This document shows positions 1 to 7,685 of a stretch of 22,968 bases of DNA, piece after piece. A program made the translations under genes and the position numbers. Numbering within the stretch: the stretch's first letter is position 1; each line of letters starts with the position of its first letter. The stretch lies in assembly GCF_023218935.1 (NCBI RefSeq), contig NZ_JAJIAL010000015.1. The stretch is one strand, 5' to 3'. This stretch comes from Fructobacillus cardui. Its GTDB lineage: Bacteria > Bacillota > Bacilli > Lactobacillales > Lactobacillaceae. Under the pieces are notes generated by a model that was given only the letters and a program-made list of their open reading frames with translations, was not told where the DNA came from and made no database searches.

Positions 1-1615
1 CATCGACATAACGGACGTCTAGGAAATTAGCCGCAAACTGCTTAGCAATTTTTTCTTCCTTGGCAGGATTAATATCAAAGGAAACGTGCATGGCCACTAC
101 CTTGGTCGCAACGGATTGCGCATAGTCGATGGGCTCAGCCGTTACCTGCGTTAAGTTGGAAACAAGGACAATTGCTGTCGAGCCAGCATATTCTAGGTGC
201 TTTTGTTCCTTTTGGTCGAGATACTGTAAACGTAATTGCTTGGAAACCGCATCGTAGTGCTTCCTAATTTTAAAGAATATGGTCAACACCGCTGGCATGA
301 TAATCAAGTACGGCCAAACATGGGTTAGTCGGGTCGCAAATAAGACGATGACCAAGGCAGCCGACATAAAGGCACCAAGGAAATTAATAGCCGCCTTCCC
401 CCACCAAAACTTTGGCTTCAACCGCCACCAATGGATAATCATCCCCGGCTGAGACAGCGTAAAAGGTACGAAAACCCCAACTGCATACAGCGGAATCAAG
501 GCGTCGGTCGATCCATGAAAAATCACGGTCAAAATCATGGCCCCAAAGGACAACGACAAAATACCATTTGAATAGCCCAACCGATCATCCTGGTCCATAA
601 AGAGGTGTGGCAGGTACTTATCCTTGGCTAAGTTCACAGCCAGGACGGGGAAAGCCGAAAAGCCGGTATTGGCCGCCACTGCTAAAATCAACGTTGTGGC
701 TAATTGAACCAAATAAAAGCCTAGACCATGACCGCCATAGGTAATGGCGGCAATTTGCGACAAAACCGTCGAATGGCTGTTTGGCACAATGCCATACCAG
801 TAAGACAAAAAGGTAATGCCCAAAAAGAAACTAGCCAAGATTAAGGCCATCATCGTCAAAGTGGCAGCCGCGTGTTTTTCCTTGGGTGCCTTAAAGTTTG
901 GCACCGCATTTGAGATGGCTTCCACCCCTGTTAGTGAAGATGAACCGGATGAAAAGGCACGCAAAAAGAAGATGCGCGATAAAGCCGAAAAATCAGTGCC
1001 GATTTTTGCGGCAGCATGGTAGGCAATCGCCCCGGTTGCGGCCTGAAAGAGGCCATAACCAACCGTCGCCGCCATAATGACGATAAAGAAGTAGACCGGA
1101 ATCATCAAAAAGTTAGCCGATTCACGCAAACCACGAAGGTTTAAAGCAGTTAAAATCAGGATAATCACCAACGAAAGCGGAACAGCAAAAGGCAGCAAAC
1201 TCGGGATAGCGGCTGTCATCGCATCAACAGCAGCCGATGCCGACACCGCAACCGTTAACATATAGTCAACTAACAATGAGCCACCAGCTACGAGGCCAAC
1301 CTCGGGGCCCCCATTCTTACTAGCAACCGTATAAGCACCACCACCGTTCGGATAGGCATGGATAATTTGCCGGTAAGACAAAACAATGGCCGCTAAGAGT
1401 AGCAAGATTAAAAGCGCAATCGGCAATTGCAGCCAAAGGGCCACTGCACCACCGGCTAGCAAAACCGCTGTAATCGATTCCGTCCCATAAGCGACGGATG
1501 AAAGAGCGTCAGATGATAGAAGGGCCAAGGCCTTGGACTTTGACAAAGCCTGGTCGGACGCTTCTAATGTTTTCAACGGTTTGCCAATTACAAACCGCTT
1601 CACGTTTCTAAACAT
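1..1615 (-). CDS. APC-superfamily permease, KimA-like potassium importer (partial, C-terminus off window)
   Basis: This frame stays open from an ATG at 1615 to the left edge (about 538 codons, no stop), so the C-terminus lies outside the window. The N-terminus reads MFRNVKRFVIGKPLKTLEAS, followed by a first membrane segment carrying SSDALSSVAYGTESI. Next come HAYPNGGGAYTVASKNGGPE and about ten further hydrophobic segments typical of APC permeases. After the last membrane segment a soluble domain begins near residue 465 (KIRKHYDAVSKQL) and continues past the edge. The ALSSVAYGTE signature and the cytosolic tail resemble KimA (YdaO) of Bacillus, a roughly 600-residue high-affinity K+ importer that in Bacillus is controlled by c-di-AMP. 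A GGAGA ribosome site lies 5 nt before the ATG. Substrate is inferred from family resemblance; a general amino-acid permease is the alternative. Confidence 0.72.
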   Translation of the reverse strand, partial: MFRNVKRFVIGKPLKTLEASDQALSKSKALALLSSDALSSVAYGTESITAVLLAGGAVALWLQLPIALLILLLLAAIVLSYRQIIHAYPNGGGAYTVASKNGGPEVGLVAGGSLLVDYMLTVAVSASAAVDAMTAAIPSLLPFAVPLSLVIILILTALNLRGLRESANFLMIPVYFFIVIMAATVGYGLFQAATGAIAYHAAAKIGTDFSALSRIFFLRAFSSGSSSLTGVEAISNAVPNFKAPKEKHAAATLTMMALILASFFLGITFLSYWYGIVPNSHSTVLSQIAAITYGGHGLGFYLVQLATTLILAVAANTGFSAFPVLAVNLAKDKYLPHLFMDQDDRLGYSNGILSLSFGAMILTVIFHGSTDALIPLYAVGVFVPFTLSQPGMIIHWWRLKPKFWWGKAAINFLGAFMSAALVIVLFATRLTHVWPYLIIMPAVLTIFFKIRKHYDAVSKQLRLQYLDQKEQKHLEYAGSTAIVLVSNLTQVTAEPIDYAQSVATKVVAMHVSFDINPAKEEKIAKQFAANFLDVRYVD

Positions 1616-1644
1616 GGTTGTCTCCAAATCGTTGTAATCAAACC

Positions 1645-1650
1645 ATTGTA
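1645..1650 (-). promoter_or_regulatory. -10 element of the KimA-like permease gene
   Basis: The minus strand reads TACAAT about 30 nt upstream of the permease start, ahead of a GGAGA ribosome site. No convincing -35 hexamer is seen at 16-18 nt spacing. The 122-bp gap to the upstream gene is too short for a full ydaO-type c-di-AMP riboswitch, and none is visible. Confidence 0.4.
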
Positions 1651-1737
1651 CCTTGGAATGAAGAAGAAAAATAGCCACTCATCATCTTTTTTTCCACGAT
1701 TCAACCCTTCTGCGTCCAAAAGAGCCATCCTAAGCAC

Positions 1738-2481
1738 TTAAAAATTAGCAAAATAGTGAATCCCTGCCGCCTGACCGTCAGTTAAATCTGCAACTATACG
1801 GGCGCTGGCCAAATCAGGATTTTTTCGCCAATCATCAGGGACAGTCAGACATAAGACTCGTTGAACCCAGTCAAGCTGATTTTGGCTGGGATAATGAAGG
1901 ACACCTGCCACTAAGATCAAATCCGATCCGGCCATCTTCAAACCCTCTTGAACCGCCAAAAAGTTATCCACGTCAAAGAAGATTTGGCTAATCAAAACTT
2001 TCGCCCCAGCCCTTTCCTTAGCCAAAGCCTGGTTAACCACCCAGGCAACACCGTGGTTAGCAACCCGGTTGACGTCTAAGGTTGTCGCCAAGCTTAGCTT
2101 CGCTAACCCGGTTTGGCCAGTGGCCACTAGCAACTCTTGAGCTGATGAAAACCCATTGCTATCTGCCAGCTTATCCCCAGTCACCAGCAGAAAATTGTTT
2201 AATTCCAGGTCCAACAGGTGGTGAAAAGTTGATTTCACTTGGTCGGGCTGAACATCTTTAGCCCGAACGTGAACCATCACCGGTTTTTTCGTTGTCAGCT
2301 GAACTTTCGTTGCTGTCTTCAAAAGGGTCTGCCAATCGTGATCCGTTTGGCCTTGGTTGGCCAGGCTAAAACACTGTGCCTGATTGCGGGCACAGGCACT
2401 TTTCAAGCCATTTTTGATGGTTAATTCCTGTGAAATCACCGGTCCTCGATGGTCTTGGTATAAATCAGTTACTGACTGCAT
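1738..2481 (-). CDS. Methylenetetrahydrofolate reductase-like protein (short, divergent)
   Basis: This 247-residue soluble protein has the sequence marks of the MTHFR (MetF) TIM barrel. They are: a Glu near the N-terminus in VISQELT (E19), a strand with MVHVRAKD (around 69-76), LLVTGD (99-103), AGAKVLISQIFFD (158-170; MetF has a similar GA...TQ.FFD), LVAGVLHYPSQNQ (190-202; MetF has PGI.P), and a terminal DGQAAGIHYFANF. MetF reduces 5,10-methylene-THF to 5-methyl-THF for methionine synthesis. At 247 residues it is about 40-50 shorter than typical MetF, and the usual FEFFPP start motif is not recognisable, so activity is uncertain. It appears monocistronic, with AAGGAA before the ATG. No methionine-synthesis gene is nearby. 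Confidence 0.7.
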   Translation of the reverse strand: MQSVTDLYQDHRGPVISQELTIKNGLKSACARNQAQCFSLANQGQTDHDWQTLLKTATKVQLTTKKPVMVHVRAKDVQPDQVKSTFHHLLDLELNNFLLVTGDKLADSNGFSSAQELLVATGQTGLAKLSLATTLDVNRVANHGVAWVVNQALAKERAGAKVLISQIFFDVDNFLAVQEGLKMAGSDLILVAGVLHYPSQNQLDWVQRVLCLTVPDDWRKNPDLASARIVADLTDGQAAGIHYFANF

Positions 2482-2556
2482 TTGTTTTCCTTATTTTGCT
2501 TTCAAATAACGACACGATTACAACTAGGCCAATTTTCTTAATCCTGATTTTCATGC

Positions 2557-2582
2557 TATAATAGATGAAAAATAATGGAGGT
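2557..2582 (+). promoter_or_regulatory. Extended -10 promoter and ribosome site of the thioredoxin gene
   Basis: TGCTATAAT (TATAAT at 2557-2562) is an extended -10, with only a weak -35 (TTCTTA at 2534-2539, 17-nt spacer). GGAGGT at 2577-2582 overlaps the first in-frame ATG (2575) and lies 7 nt before the ATG at 2590, which fixes 2590 as the start. Confidence 0.65.
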
Positions 2583-2589
2583 CAATCCC

Positions 2590-2919
2590 ATGTACCAACC
2601 TGAAAAACACACAAACGAAGAAATTCAAACCTTTATCGACCAACCCGGCCGGCAGCTCATGTTCTTATCTGCCGACTGGTGTGGTGATTGCAAGGTCATC
2701 AAACCTTTCGTTCAAGTAATCAAGGATGAAGTTTCTAAGACAGCTGGTTGGATTGACGCCGACCGCGATGACAACTTGGACCTAGCAACAAGCTATGGTT
2801 TACGAGGTATTCCTTCTTTTGTCCTCTTTGTTGATGGCAAGAAGGTTGACCAAATTGGTCACGGAGAACGCCTAACACCAAAGCAAGTAACTGACTGGTA
2901 TGAAGGAACCCTTCAATAA
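2590..2919 (+). CDS. Thioredoxin-family protein
   Basis: This 109-residue cytosolic thioredoxin fold protein has the active site WCGDC (C31 and C34) after FLSAD, and the cis-proline loop GIPSF (P75). It ends in a short C-terminal helix. Thioredoxins of this kind reduce protein disulfides or act as a redox relay. The CGDC site differs from the CGPC of classical TrxA: the Pro that sets redox potential is replaced by Asp, as in several small thioredoxin-like proteins of Lactobacillales. The start at 2590 is chosen because an upstream in-frame ATG at 2575 lies inside the ribosome site. The gene is transcribed alone and ends in a strong hairpin. Confidence 0.85.
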   Translation: MYQPEKHTNEEIQTFIDQPGRQLMFLSADWCGDCKVIKPFVQVIKDEVSKTAGWIDADRDDNLDLATSYGLRGIPSFVLFVDGKKVDQIGHGERLTPKQVTDWYEGTLQ

Positions 2920-2936
2920 GTCAACTTCATTCTAAC

Positions 2937-2970
2937 AAAAAACCAAGCCAAAAGGCTTGGTTTTCTTTTT
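2937..2970. terminator. Bidirectional intrinsic terminator between trx and htrA
   Basis: An AACCAAGCC / GGCTTGGTT stem with an AAAA loop is flanked by A-rich and T-rich tracts, so both the plus transcript (thioredoxin) and the minus transcript (htrA) end in a hairpin plus U-run. Confidence 0.85.
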
Positions 2971-2980
2971 AATCATTTTT

Positions 2981-3018
2981 AACTGCTCAGTACTAACTAG
3001 TATGGAGCAGTTTTTATT
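2981..3018 (+). terminator. Second long hairpin abutting the htrA stop codon
   Basis: AACTGCTC (2981-2988) pairs with GAGCAGTT (3005-3012). An inner TACTA / TAGTA stem (2991-2995 and 2998-3002) closes on a 2-nt loop. The hairpin is followed on the plus strand by TTTTTATTT, so it looks like a backup terminator preventing plus-strand read-through into htrA. On the minus strand no U-run follows it. Confidence 0.55.
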
Positions 3019-3871
3019 TAATAAAAGCAGCCACCGTATTAGCTGGAATAGCAAAGCCCATTCCTTCAATATTGGTATCAGCAGCACCAGCCGAAATCTT
3101 GGCCGAACTAATGCCGACGACCTCCCCATCCAAATTAATTAAGGCCCCACCTGAATTACCAGGGTTAATGGCCGCATCTGTTTGGATAACTTGGACGTTT
3201 TGATTATTGGTCTGTGAAATTGCTAGCATCCGGTTTGGTGACGAAATAATACCTTTCGTCATCGTTGAGGCATAGGCTGCTCCCAATGGCGATCCAAGAG
3301 CCAGTACCTGTTGACCGGACTTCAAAGACGAGCTATCCGCCAGCTTAGCAACCTGCTTAAAGGCGGTTGACTTCACGCGAATCAAGGCTAAATCCTTGGC
3401 CGTATCTGTTTTAATAACAGTTGCTTCGGCCTTTTGACCGTTAGCATCAACGACCTGGATGGCTGCTGAACCTTCAATCACGTGGTTATTCGTCACGATA
3501 TCAGCAGTATCCTTTCCAATCTTAACAACAACGCCTGATCCCTGGGCTGCTGTCTCATAATCGGTCTGCTGCTTATCCTTTGTTTGGTCATCAAAGGCTG
3601 ATGCACCATCGCTTAGTGAAGCTGATTTTTGTAAATTCTGCACCGTCACGACGGCATCTTTAACTTTGTTGTACGCACTAGTTGCCTGATCATTGCTTGT
3701 ATAGGCAGTTTTGGCCACCGTTGCCGTCCCGGCAGCATTTGTATGGGTGGCTTGTGCCAACTGACTTTGATACCAAGATCCTGGTGAGGAACTAAACCAC
3801 ACCAGCAATGCTCCGATTACAAAGGCAGCCACTATCATAGTAGTAAAAGCGTGTACTCTTTTACGAATCAT
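3014..3871 (-). CDS. htrA: HtrA/DegP-type membrane-anchored serine protease lacking a PDZ domain
   Basis: The 285-residue protein has one N-terminal membrane anchor (about 9-27), a polar linker rich in T/A/Q (40-110), and a complete trypsin-like domain. The catalytic triad is visible: H130 in VTNNHVIEG, D160 in KDLALIRV and S240 in NPGNSGGALIN. HtrA degrades or refolds misfolded exported proteins outside the membrane. The frame stops right after GMGFAIPANTVAAFIK, the point where family members normally continue into a PDZ domain (usual length about 370-420). No PDZ remnant is seen between the stop and the terminator. The gene follows ciaH by 43 nt and probably forms an operon with ciaRH, as htrA is a known CiaR target in streptococci. 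AAGGAAAG lies upstream of the start. Confidence 0.88.
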   Translation of the reverse strand: MIRKRVHAFTTMIVAAFVIGALLVWFSSSPGSWYQSQLAQATHTNAAGTATVAKTAYTSNDQATSAYNKVKDAVVTVQNLQKSASLSDGASAFDDQTKDKQQTDYETAAQGSGVVVKIGKDTADIVTNNHVIEGSAAIQVVDANGQKAEATVIKTDTAKDLALIRVKSTAFKQVAKLADSSSLKSGQQVLALGSPLGAAYASTMTKGIISSPNRMLAISQTNNQNVQVIQTDAAINPGNSGGALINLDGEVVGISSAKISAGAADTNIEGMGFAIPANTVAAFIK

Positions 3872-3886
3872 CCGGCAACTTTCCTT

Positions 3887-3919
3887 TCAATATTTTCTGA
3901 TTTTTACACCACACTTAAA
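3887..3919 (-). promoter_or_regulatory. CiaR-like direct repeat and possible -10 in front of htrA
   Basis: On the minus strand TTTAAG-N5-TGTAAA (3919 to 3903) starts within the ciaH stop codon. It is followed, after exactly 10 nt, by TATTGA (3892-3887), a weak -10. The streptococcal CiaR site is TTTAAG-N5-TTTAAG placed near the -10 element, so spacing and first half-site fit while the second half matches 4 of 6. Binding is inference. Confidence 0.4.
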
Positions 3920-5231
3920 GTGGAAGGGTCACCTTAAAAATTGTTCCCTTTGGTTCATTATCGCTTACGGTTATCTTACCATTATGGGCAGCAACTATCC
4001 ATTCTGCAATGGAAAGACCCAAACCAGTACCACCAGTTTCCCGGTTTCCAGTTTTATCCTCGCGGTAAAAGCGGTCAAAGATATGCTTTTTCGCATCAGC
4101 TGAAATGCCCCGGCCAGTGTCGGCAACCGAAAGTGCTAAGCGTTTTTTCTCAATCGCAACCGAAACTGTCACGGTAGCACCATCGTCCGAATACTTGAGT
4201 GCGTTATCCATTAACAGTACCAATAATTGGTGAATCCGTTTTTGATCAATTTCGACTTCCTGACGAACAGCATTGTGGATAACCACCTTTTTGTCGGAGA
4301 TTTCCCCCATTTCAACGTAGGGGGACAAAATTTGCTTCAAGAACTGCCCGACATCAGTTTTTTCCCTTTCAATCTTGGTCATGTTTGACCCGGTTTTCGC
4401 CAAGGTTAACATATTATTGGTTAAGGAATTTAACCGTCTGACTTCCGATAGCGACAGGATAATGGCTTCGGACTGCTGACGGATTGTATTATCCGGCTTG
4501 GTCAGCATCGTTTCCAGCTTCCCTTGAATAACCGACATCGGTGTCCGCAATTCGTGGGCAGCGTTATTAACGAAGTCTTGTTGCTGATCCCAGGCCTTTA
4601 AGATTGGCTTCATACTTTGTCGTGCAATAAAGAAGGCAAAGAATAAGGCAAAGATAAAGGCCGAAACAAATGACCAAACCATCACGTCCTGGAATTTTTT
4701 CAAATTCAACACAGTATCCGTGACATCAACAAAGACGTAACCATAGGTAGCCGATTTCAAACCTTGGCCATCTGGTACTAAGACCGTGTTCGGCTTGAAT
4801 TTAACGGCTTGAATTCGCAGATATGTCTTATTAACGTGAACTGTCCTGGGTGCTAAGTTCAAATCACTGGTATCAAACTTCAGACCAAAACGCCTCGTTA
4901 AGACATTTTTGGAACCATTATTATTTGTCTGATTTTCAATTTCCTTCCCCTTGTCATCATAGTACAAGAAGTTTCCACGAAAATCTTCTGGCATATGACG
5001 CATGGAGTCAGCCGTCAGCATCTTTTGCTTAGCAGAGACGCCTTCATCCAACCAATTATTCCGTTGATAGTACTCCACATACTGGTTAATGACCTTGTCA
5101 GAGCTATCGTAAATCGTGAAGGTATAAACCCAAAAAATGACCCCGGCCAAAAAGCCAAAAATGACCATTAGACCCAAGGCCAACGTTGAGAAATTATCAA
5201 TTTGTTGTTTGCGATTAATCAGTCTTGGCAT
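3915..5231 (-). CDS. ciaH: Sensor histidine kinase, CiaH-like
   Basis: Numbering is for a 438-residue protein from the ATG at 5231. There are two membrane helices (about 16-38 and 183-203) around an extracytoplasmic sensor domain of about 145 residues. HisKA has H226 in NAAHELRTPMSVIQGKLET. The HATPase domain has the N box LLMDNALKYS (N343), DTGRG (D371) and a FYRED / GGTGLGLSIA G-box. The HELRTP...QGKLET pattern resembles CiaH. The start at 5231 is preferred over the in-frame ATG at 5255 because GAGG lies at proper spacing before it; it overlaps the end of the response regulator gene by 17 nt. It would sense envelope state and phosphorylate the neighbouring regulator; the signal is unknown. 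Confidence 0.82.
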   Translation of the reverse strand: MPRLINRKQQIDNFSTLALGLMVIFGFLAGVIFWVYTFTIYDSSDKVINQYVEYYQRNNWLDEGVSAKQKMLTADSMRHMPEDFRGNFLYYDDKGKEIENQTNNNGSKNVLTRRFGLKFDTSDLNLAPRTVHVNKTYLRIQAVKFKPNTVLVPDGQGLKSATYGYVFVDVTDTVLNLKKFQDVMVWSFVSAFIFALFFAFFIARQSMKPILKAWDQQQDFVNNAAHELRTPMSVIQGKLETMLTKPDNTIRQQSEAIILSLSEVRRLNSLTNNMLTLAKTGSNMTKIEREKTDVGQFLKQILSPYVEMGEISDKKVVIHNAVRQEVEIDQKRIHQLLVLLMDNALKYSDDGATVTVSVAIEKKRLALSVADTGRGISADAKKHIFDRFYREDKTGNRETGGTGLGLSIAEWIVAAHNGKITVSDNEPKGTIFKVTLPL

Positions 5232-5913
5232 CCGGTACCTCGAGTATAAAACCAATGTTACGGAGCGTCTTAATTAGCCCGCCCTGGCCAACTGCCTCAA
5301 GCTTTCGGCGCAGATTATTCAAATAAATATTGACCACGTTAATCGTGGTATCAGAATCGATTCCCCAAACACGATCAAAAATTTGGTCACGGGTCACGAT
5401 GATATTCTTGTTTTGACCCAAATAGGTCAAAATATCGAATTCCTTCCCAACTAATTTAACACTTTGACCGTGAACCTGGACACCACGATTTTCTAAGTTA
5501 ATCGTTAGTTCACCGACCGTAATCGTGTTATCTTCGGAATAGACACCCGTTCGACGCAAGAGCGCCTTTACTCGAACCAATAATTCTTCCCGGTGGAAAG
5601 GCTTGGTCAAATAGTCATCGGCCCCAACGTTGAAGCCTTCAATTTTATCGTCCAAAGATGCCTTCGCCGTTAAAATCAGAACAGGCGTATCCACTTTGTC
5701 ATCCCGTAGGTTCTTGATGATTTCCAGGCCATTTTCACCCGGCAACATCAAATCAGAAATAATTAAATCGTAAGGAACTTCTTTTCCTTCATATTCACCA
5801 TCTTGGCCATCCGTCACCGCTGTGACATCGGCAAAGTCTTCCAAAAAGCCGACAATATTATCGGCCAGATTCTTATCATCTTCAATTAACAAGATTTTAA
5901 TCGCTTTGGCCAT
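5215..5913 (-). CDS. ciaR: OmpR-family response regulator, CiaR-like
   Basis: This 232-residue protein has a receiver domain (1-120; acidic pair E11/D12, phospho-acceptor D54 in IISDLMLP, T82, K104 in LTKPF) and a C-terminal winged helix (about 130-225). Two stretches look very like streptococcal CiaR: LLIEDDKNLADNIVGFLEDF near the N-terminus and FDRVWGIDSDTTINVVNIY in the DNA-binding domain. I therefore call it CiaR rather than a generic OmpR regulator. In streptococci CiaR controls htrA, dlt genes and small RNAs; here ciaH and htrA lie directly downstream and the dlt operon is about 2.2 kb away. An AAAGGAG site precedes the ATG. Confidence 0.85.
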   Translation of the reverse strand: MAKAIKILLIEDDKNLADNIVGFLEDFADVTAVTDGQDGEYEGKEVPYDLIISDLMLPGENGLEIIKNLRDDKVDTPVLILTAKASLDDKIEGFNVGADDYLTKPFHREELLVRVKALLRRTGVYSEDNTITVGELTINLENRGVQVHGQSVKLVGKEFDILTYLGQNKNIIVTRDQIFDRVWGIDSDTTINVVNIYLNNLRRKLEAVGQGGLIKTLRNIGFILEVPDAKTD

Positions 5914-5960
5914 AGTCCTTCTCCTTTGGGGCAGTCAGTGCCCGTTAAAATGTCTTATCA

Positions 5961-6001
5961 GTAATATTACTTTAGCAACAACAGATTAAGGTCATATTAA
6001 A
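5961..6001 (-). promoter_or_regulatory. CiaR-like direct repeat and palindrome upstream of ciaR
   Basis: On the minus strand TTTAAT-N5-CTTAAT (6001 to 5985) has the 11-nt period of CiaR half-sites (TTTAAG-N5-TTTAAG), matching 5 of 6 and 4 of 6. About 15 nt further is GTAATATTAC (5970-5961), a perfect 10-bp palindrome that contains a possible -10 (TAATAT). This could be an autoregulated ciaR promoter. The rest of the 197-bp gap between mazF and ciaR shows no gene and only a weak hairpin. Confidence 0.33.
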
Positions 6002-6111
6002 AGGCCTTTACCATGGTCTGGCGAAGATGATGCCCTCGTTAATCAGGCTAACAAGCGATAATCATTGCTAACGGTGGTTGACGCCTGCTAGAAGGCAATC
6101 ATCTAAAAATT

Positions 6112-6477
6112 TTAGGCCAAGCCAATACTAATTTTCAAGGCCTTTGCCACCGCCTTCATCAAACCATCTTGCTGGTCAATGTGGGCAATGCGGTCGCGCA
6201 AACGGTGCTTATCGATGGTTCTGATTTGTTCGGCTAAAATAATGGAATCCCGTTTAATACCGCTAATTGCTGCCGGTAGTGAAATATGTGTCGGCAACTT
6301 GGGCTTAGCCATCTTGGAAGTAATGGCCACCACAATCGTGGTTGGGGCGTTCATGTTACCCATATCATTTTGTACCACTAAAACTGGGCGTAAGCCGGAC
6401 TGTTCGGAGCCAATACCCTGTTTTAAATCGGCATAAAAAACATCGCCACGGCGAACGTTTTCATAATCTGCTGTCAT
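6112..6477 (-). CDS. mazF: MazF/PemK-type mRNA interferase (no antitoxin visible)
   Basis: A 121-residue MazF/EndoA fold protein. RRGDVFYADL lies at the N-terminus, EQSGLRPVLVVQND covers the active-site arginine region, and TTIVVAITSK and IRTIDKHRL match the conserved core strands. The family cleaves single-stranded mRNA at short sequence motifs and is normally neutralised by MazE/EndoAI encoded just upstream. Here the 57 nt between alr and this gene contain no open frame of antitoxin size. The gene order acpS-alr-(antitoxin)-toxin is the Bacillus ndoA order with the antitoxin missing. RBS AGAGGA. Probably the last gene of the acpS-alr transcript. Confidence 0.85.
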   Translation of the reverse strand: MTADYENVRRGDVFYADLKQGIGSEQSGLRPVLVVQNDMGNMNAPTTIVVAITSKMAKPKLPTHISLPAAISGIKRDSIILAEQIRTIDKHRLRDRIAHIDQQDGLMKAVAKALKISIGLA

Positions 6478-6534
6478 GTCTATCCTCTTATGTATGGGCG
6501 ATTTGCCCTATTTTGTCACTTCATATACTCTTTG

Positions 6535-7683
6535 TTACGCTTGTTCATCTTCAATGATACGTGGAATTCGTGACCCGATTCCAGTGAGCACTTCATGCGG
6601 GATACTTTGACCATATTCAGCCAGTTCCTCAATACTGATTTTTCCTTGGCCATCTTGACCAAATAGAATCACATCCGTATTGATTGGAACAGGCTTACTC
6701 AATGAAACAATAATTTGATCCATTGTGACCCGGCCAAGGACTCGTTCTTTATGACCGTTGACCAAAACGGTCATACCCGCAAGCGTTCGATGATAACCGT
6801 CGGCATAGCCAATCGGCACTGTTCCAACCCACTGGTCTTCTTGTGCTACATAGGTTGCTCCGTAGGAAACTGCCTCACCAGCCAACAGCTGATGAACACC
6901 CCAAATTTTAGCTTTAAATGTCGCTACCGGTTGCAATGGCAGTTCAGTTTTCTTGGCTGGATAGGCCGGATTATAACCATAAAGGGCCGAACCAACGCGA
7001 ATCGTTTCGGTTGGAATTTCATCAAAATGGAAGAGTGCCGAACCAGAGTTCGCAACATGCCAGTACTTGGAATCGATATCCAAGGCCGTAACCTGTGCTA
7101 AGAAATCAGCCTTCTGCTGGTCATAGTAAGCCTGGTTTTGATCATCTGCCGTAGCAAAGTGCGTGAAAACCCCCGCCAGTTCAAAGGCATCCTCACCCAT
7201 GACGAACTGATACATCGATGACAAATCAGCCTTCGTCTTGGCACCCATTCGACCCATACCGGTATCAATCGCCAGATGGACTCGCAAAGGTGGCAGTGGC
7301 CTTTCGCTAGCTTGTAAAAGGTCTCTTGCAGACAGTAACCAATCCAGGTTGCCAACCGCCGGTGCGAGATAATTTTCCGCCATCACTGGTGCCAAATCAA
7401 CGTTTTGTACGCCAAGGAGGACAATCTGGTCACTTTTTTTCGGTAAAACCTGACGGACGGAAAGTCCTTCATCGACCGTTGCCACAGCAAAGTCGTGAAC
7501 GTCTGCTTGACTCGCCAAAACTGTCGCGGCCCATTTGGCACCATGCCCATAGGCATTGGCCTTAATAACGGCAATCAAGCGCTTGGCTTTTGCGTGAGCC
7601 ATAATTGTTTTGGCATTATGAACCAGCGCTGCTGCTGAAACGAAGAGTGCCGCTCCTCGCCTAGAAAATGGATCATCATTCAT
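6535..7683 (-). CDS. alr: Alanine racemase
   Basis: A 382-residue PLP fold-type III racemase. The PLP lysine K41 sits in AVIKANAYGHG, followed by IDTGMGRMG (139-147), HVANSGSAL (209-217), the second catalytic base Y274 in AVSYGATY, and VTMDQI near the C-terminus. It converts L-Ala to D-Ala for peptidoglycan and for teichoic acid D-alanylation. Only 2 nt separate it from the acpS stop, so the two are co-transcribed. The Dlt operon, which consumes D-Ala, lies immediately upstream of acpS. Length is normal and no key residue is missing. Confidence 0.95.
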   Translation of the reverse strand: MNDDPFSRRGAALFVSAAALVHNAKTIMAHAKAKRLIAVIKANAYGHGAKWAATVLASQADVHDFAVATVDEGLSVRQVLPKKSDQIVLLGVQNVDLAPVMAENYLAPAVGNLDWLLSARDLLQASERPLPPLRVHLAIDTGMGRMGAKTKADLSSMYQFVMGEDAFELAGVFTHFATADDQNQAYYDQQKADFLAQVTALDIDSKYWHVANSGSALFHFDEIPTETIRVGSALYGYNPAYPAKKTELPLQPVATFKAKIWGVHQLLAGEAVSYGATYVAQEDQWVGTVPIGYADGYHRTLAGMTVLVNGHKERVLGRVTMDQIIVSLSKPVPINTDVILFGQDGQGKISIEELAEYGQSIPHEVLTGIGSRIPRIIEDEQA

Positions 7684-7685
7684 GT

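Noticed and set aside
816..1022. Short plus-strand frame with a lysine-rich start
   Set aside because: It lies antisense to the well-supported permease frame and has no ribosome site or family likeness.
1616..1737. c-di-AMP (ydaO) riboswitch ahead of the KimA-like gene
   Set aside because: The gap is only 122 bp, including a promoter-like element, and no matching structure could be traced.
3014..3016. Frameshift as the cause of the short HtrA
   Set aside because: The downstream 80 bp hold terminator hairpins and no PDZ-like coding in any frame, so a simple frameshift does not explain the end.
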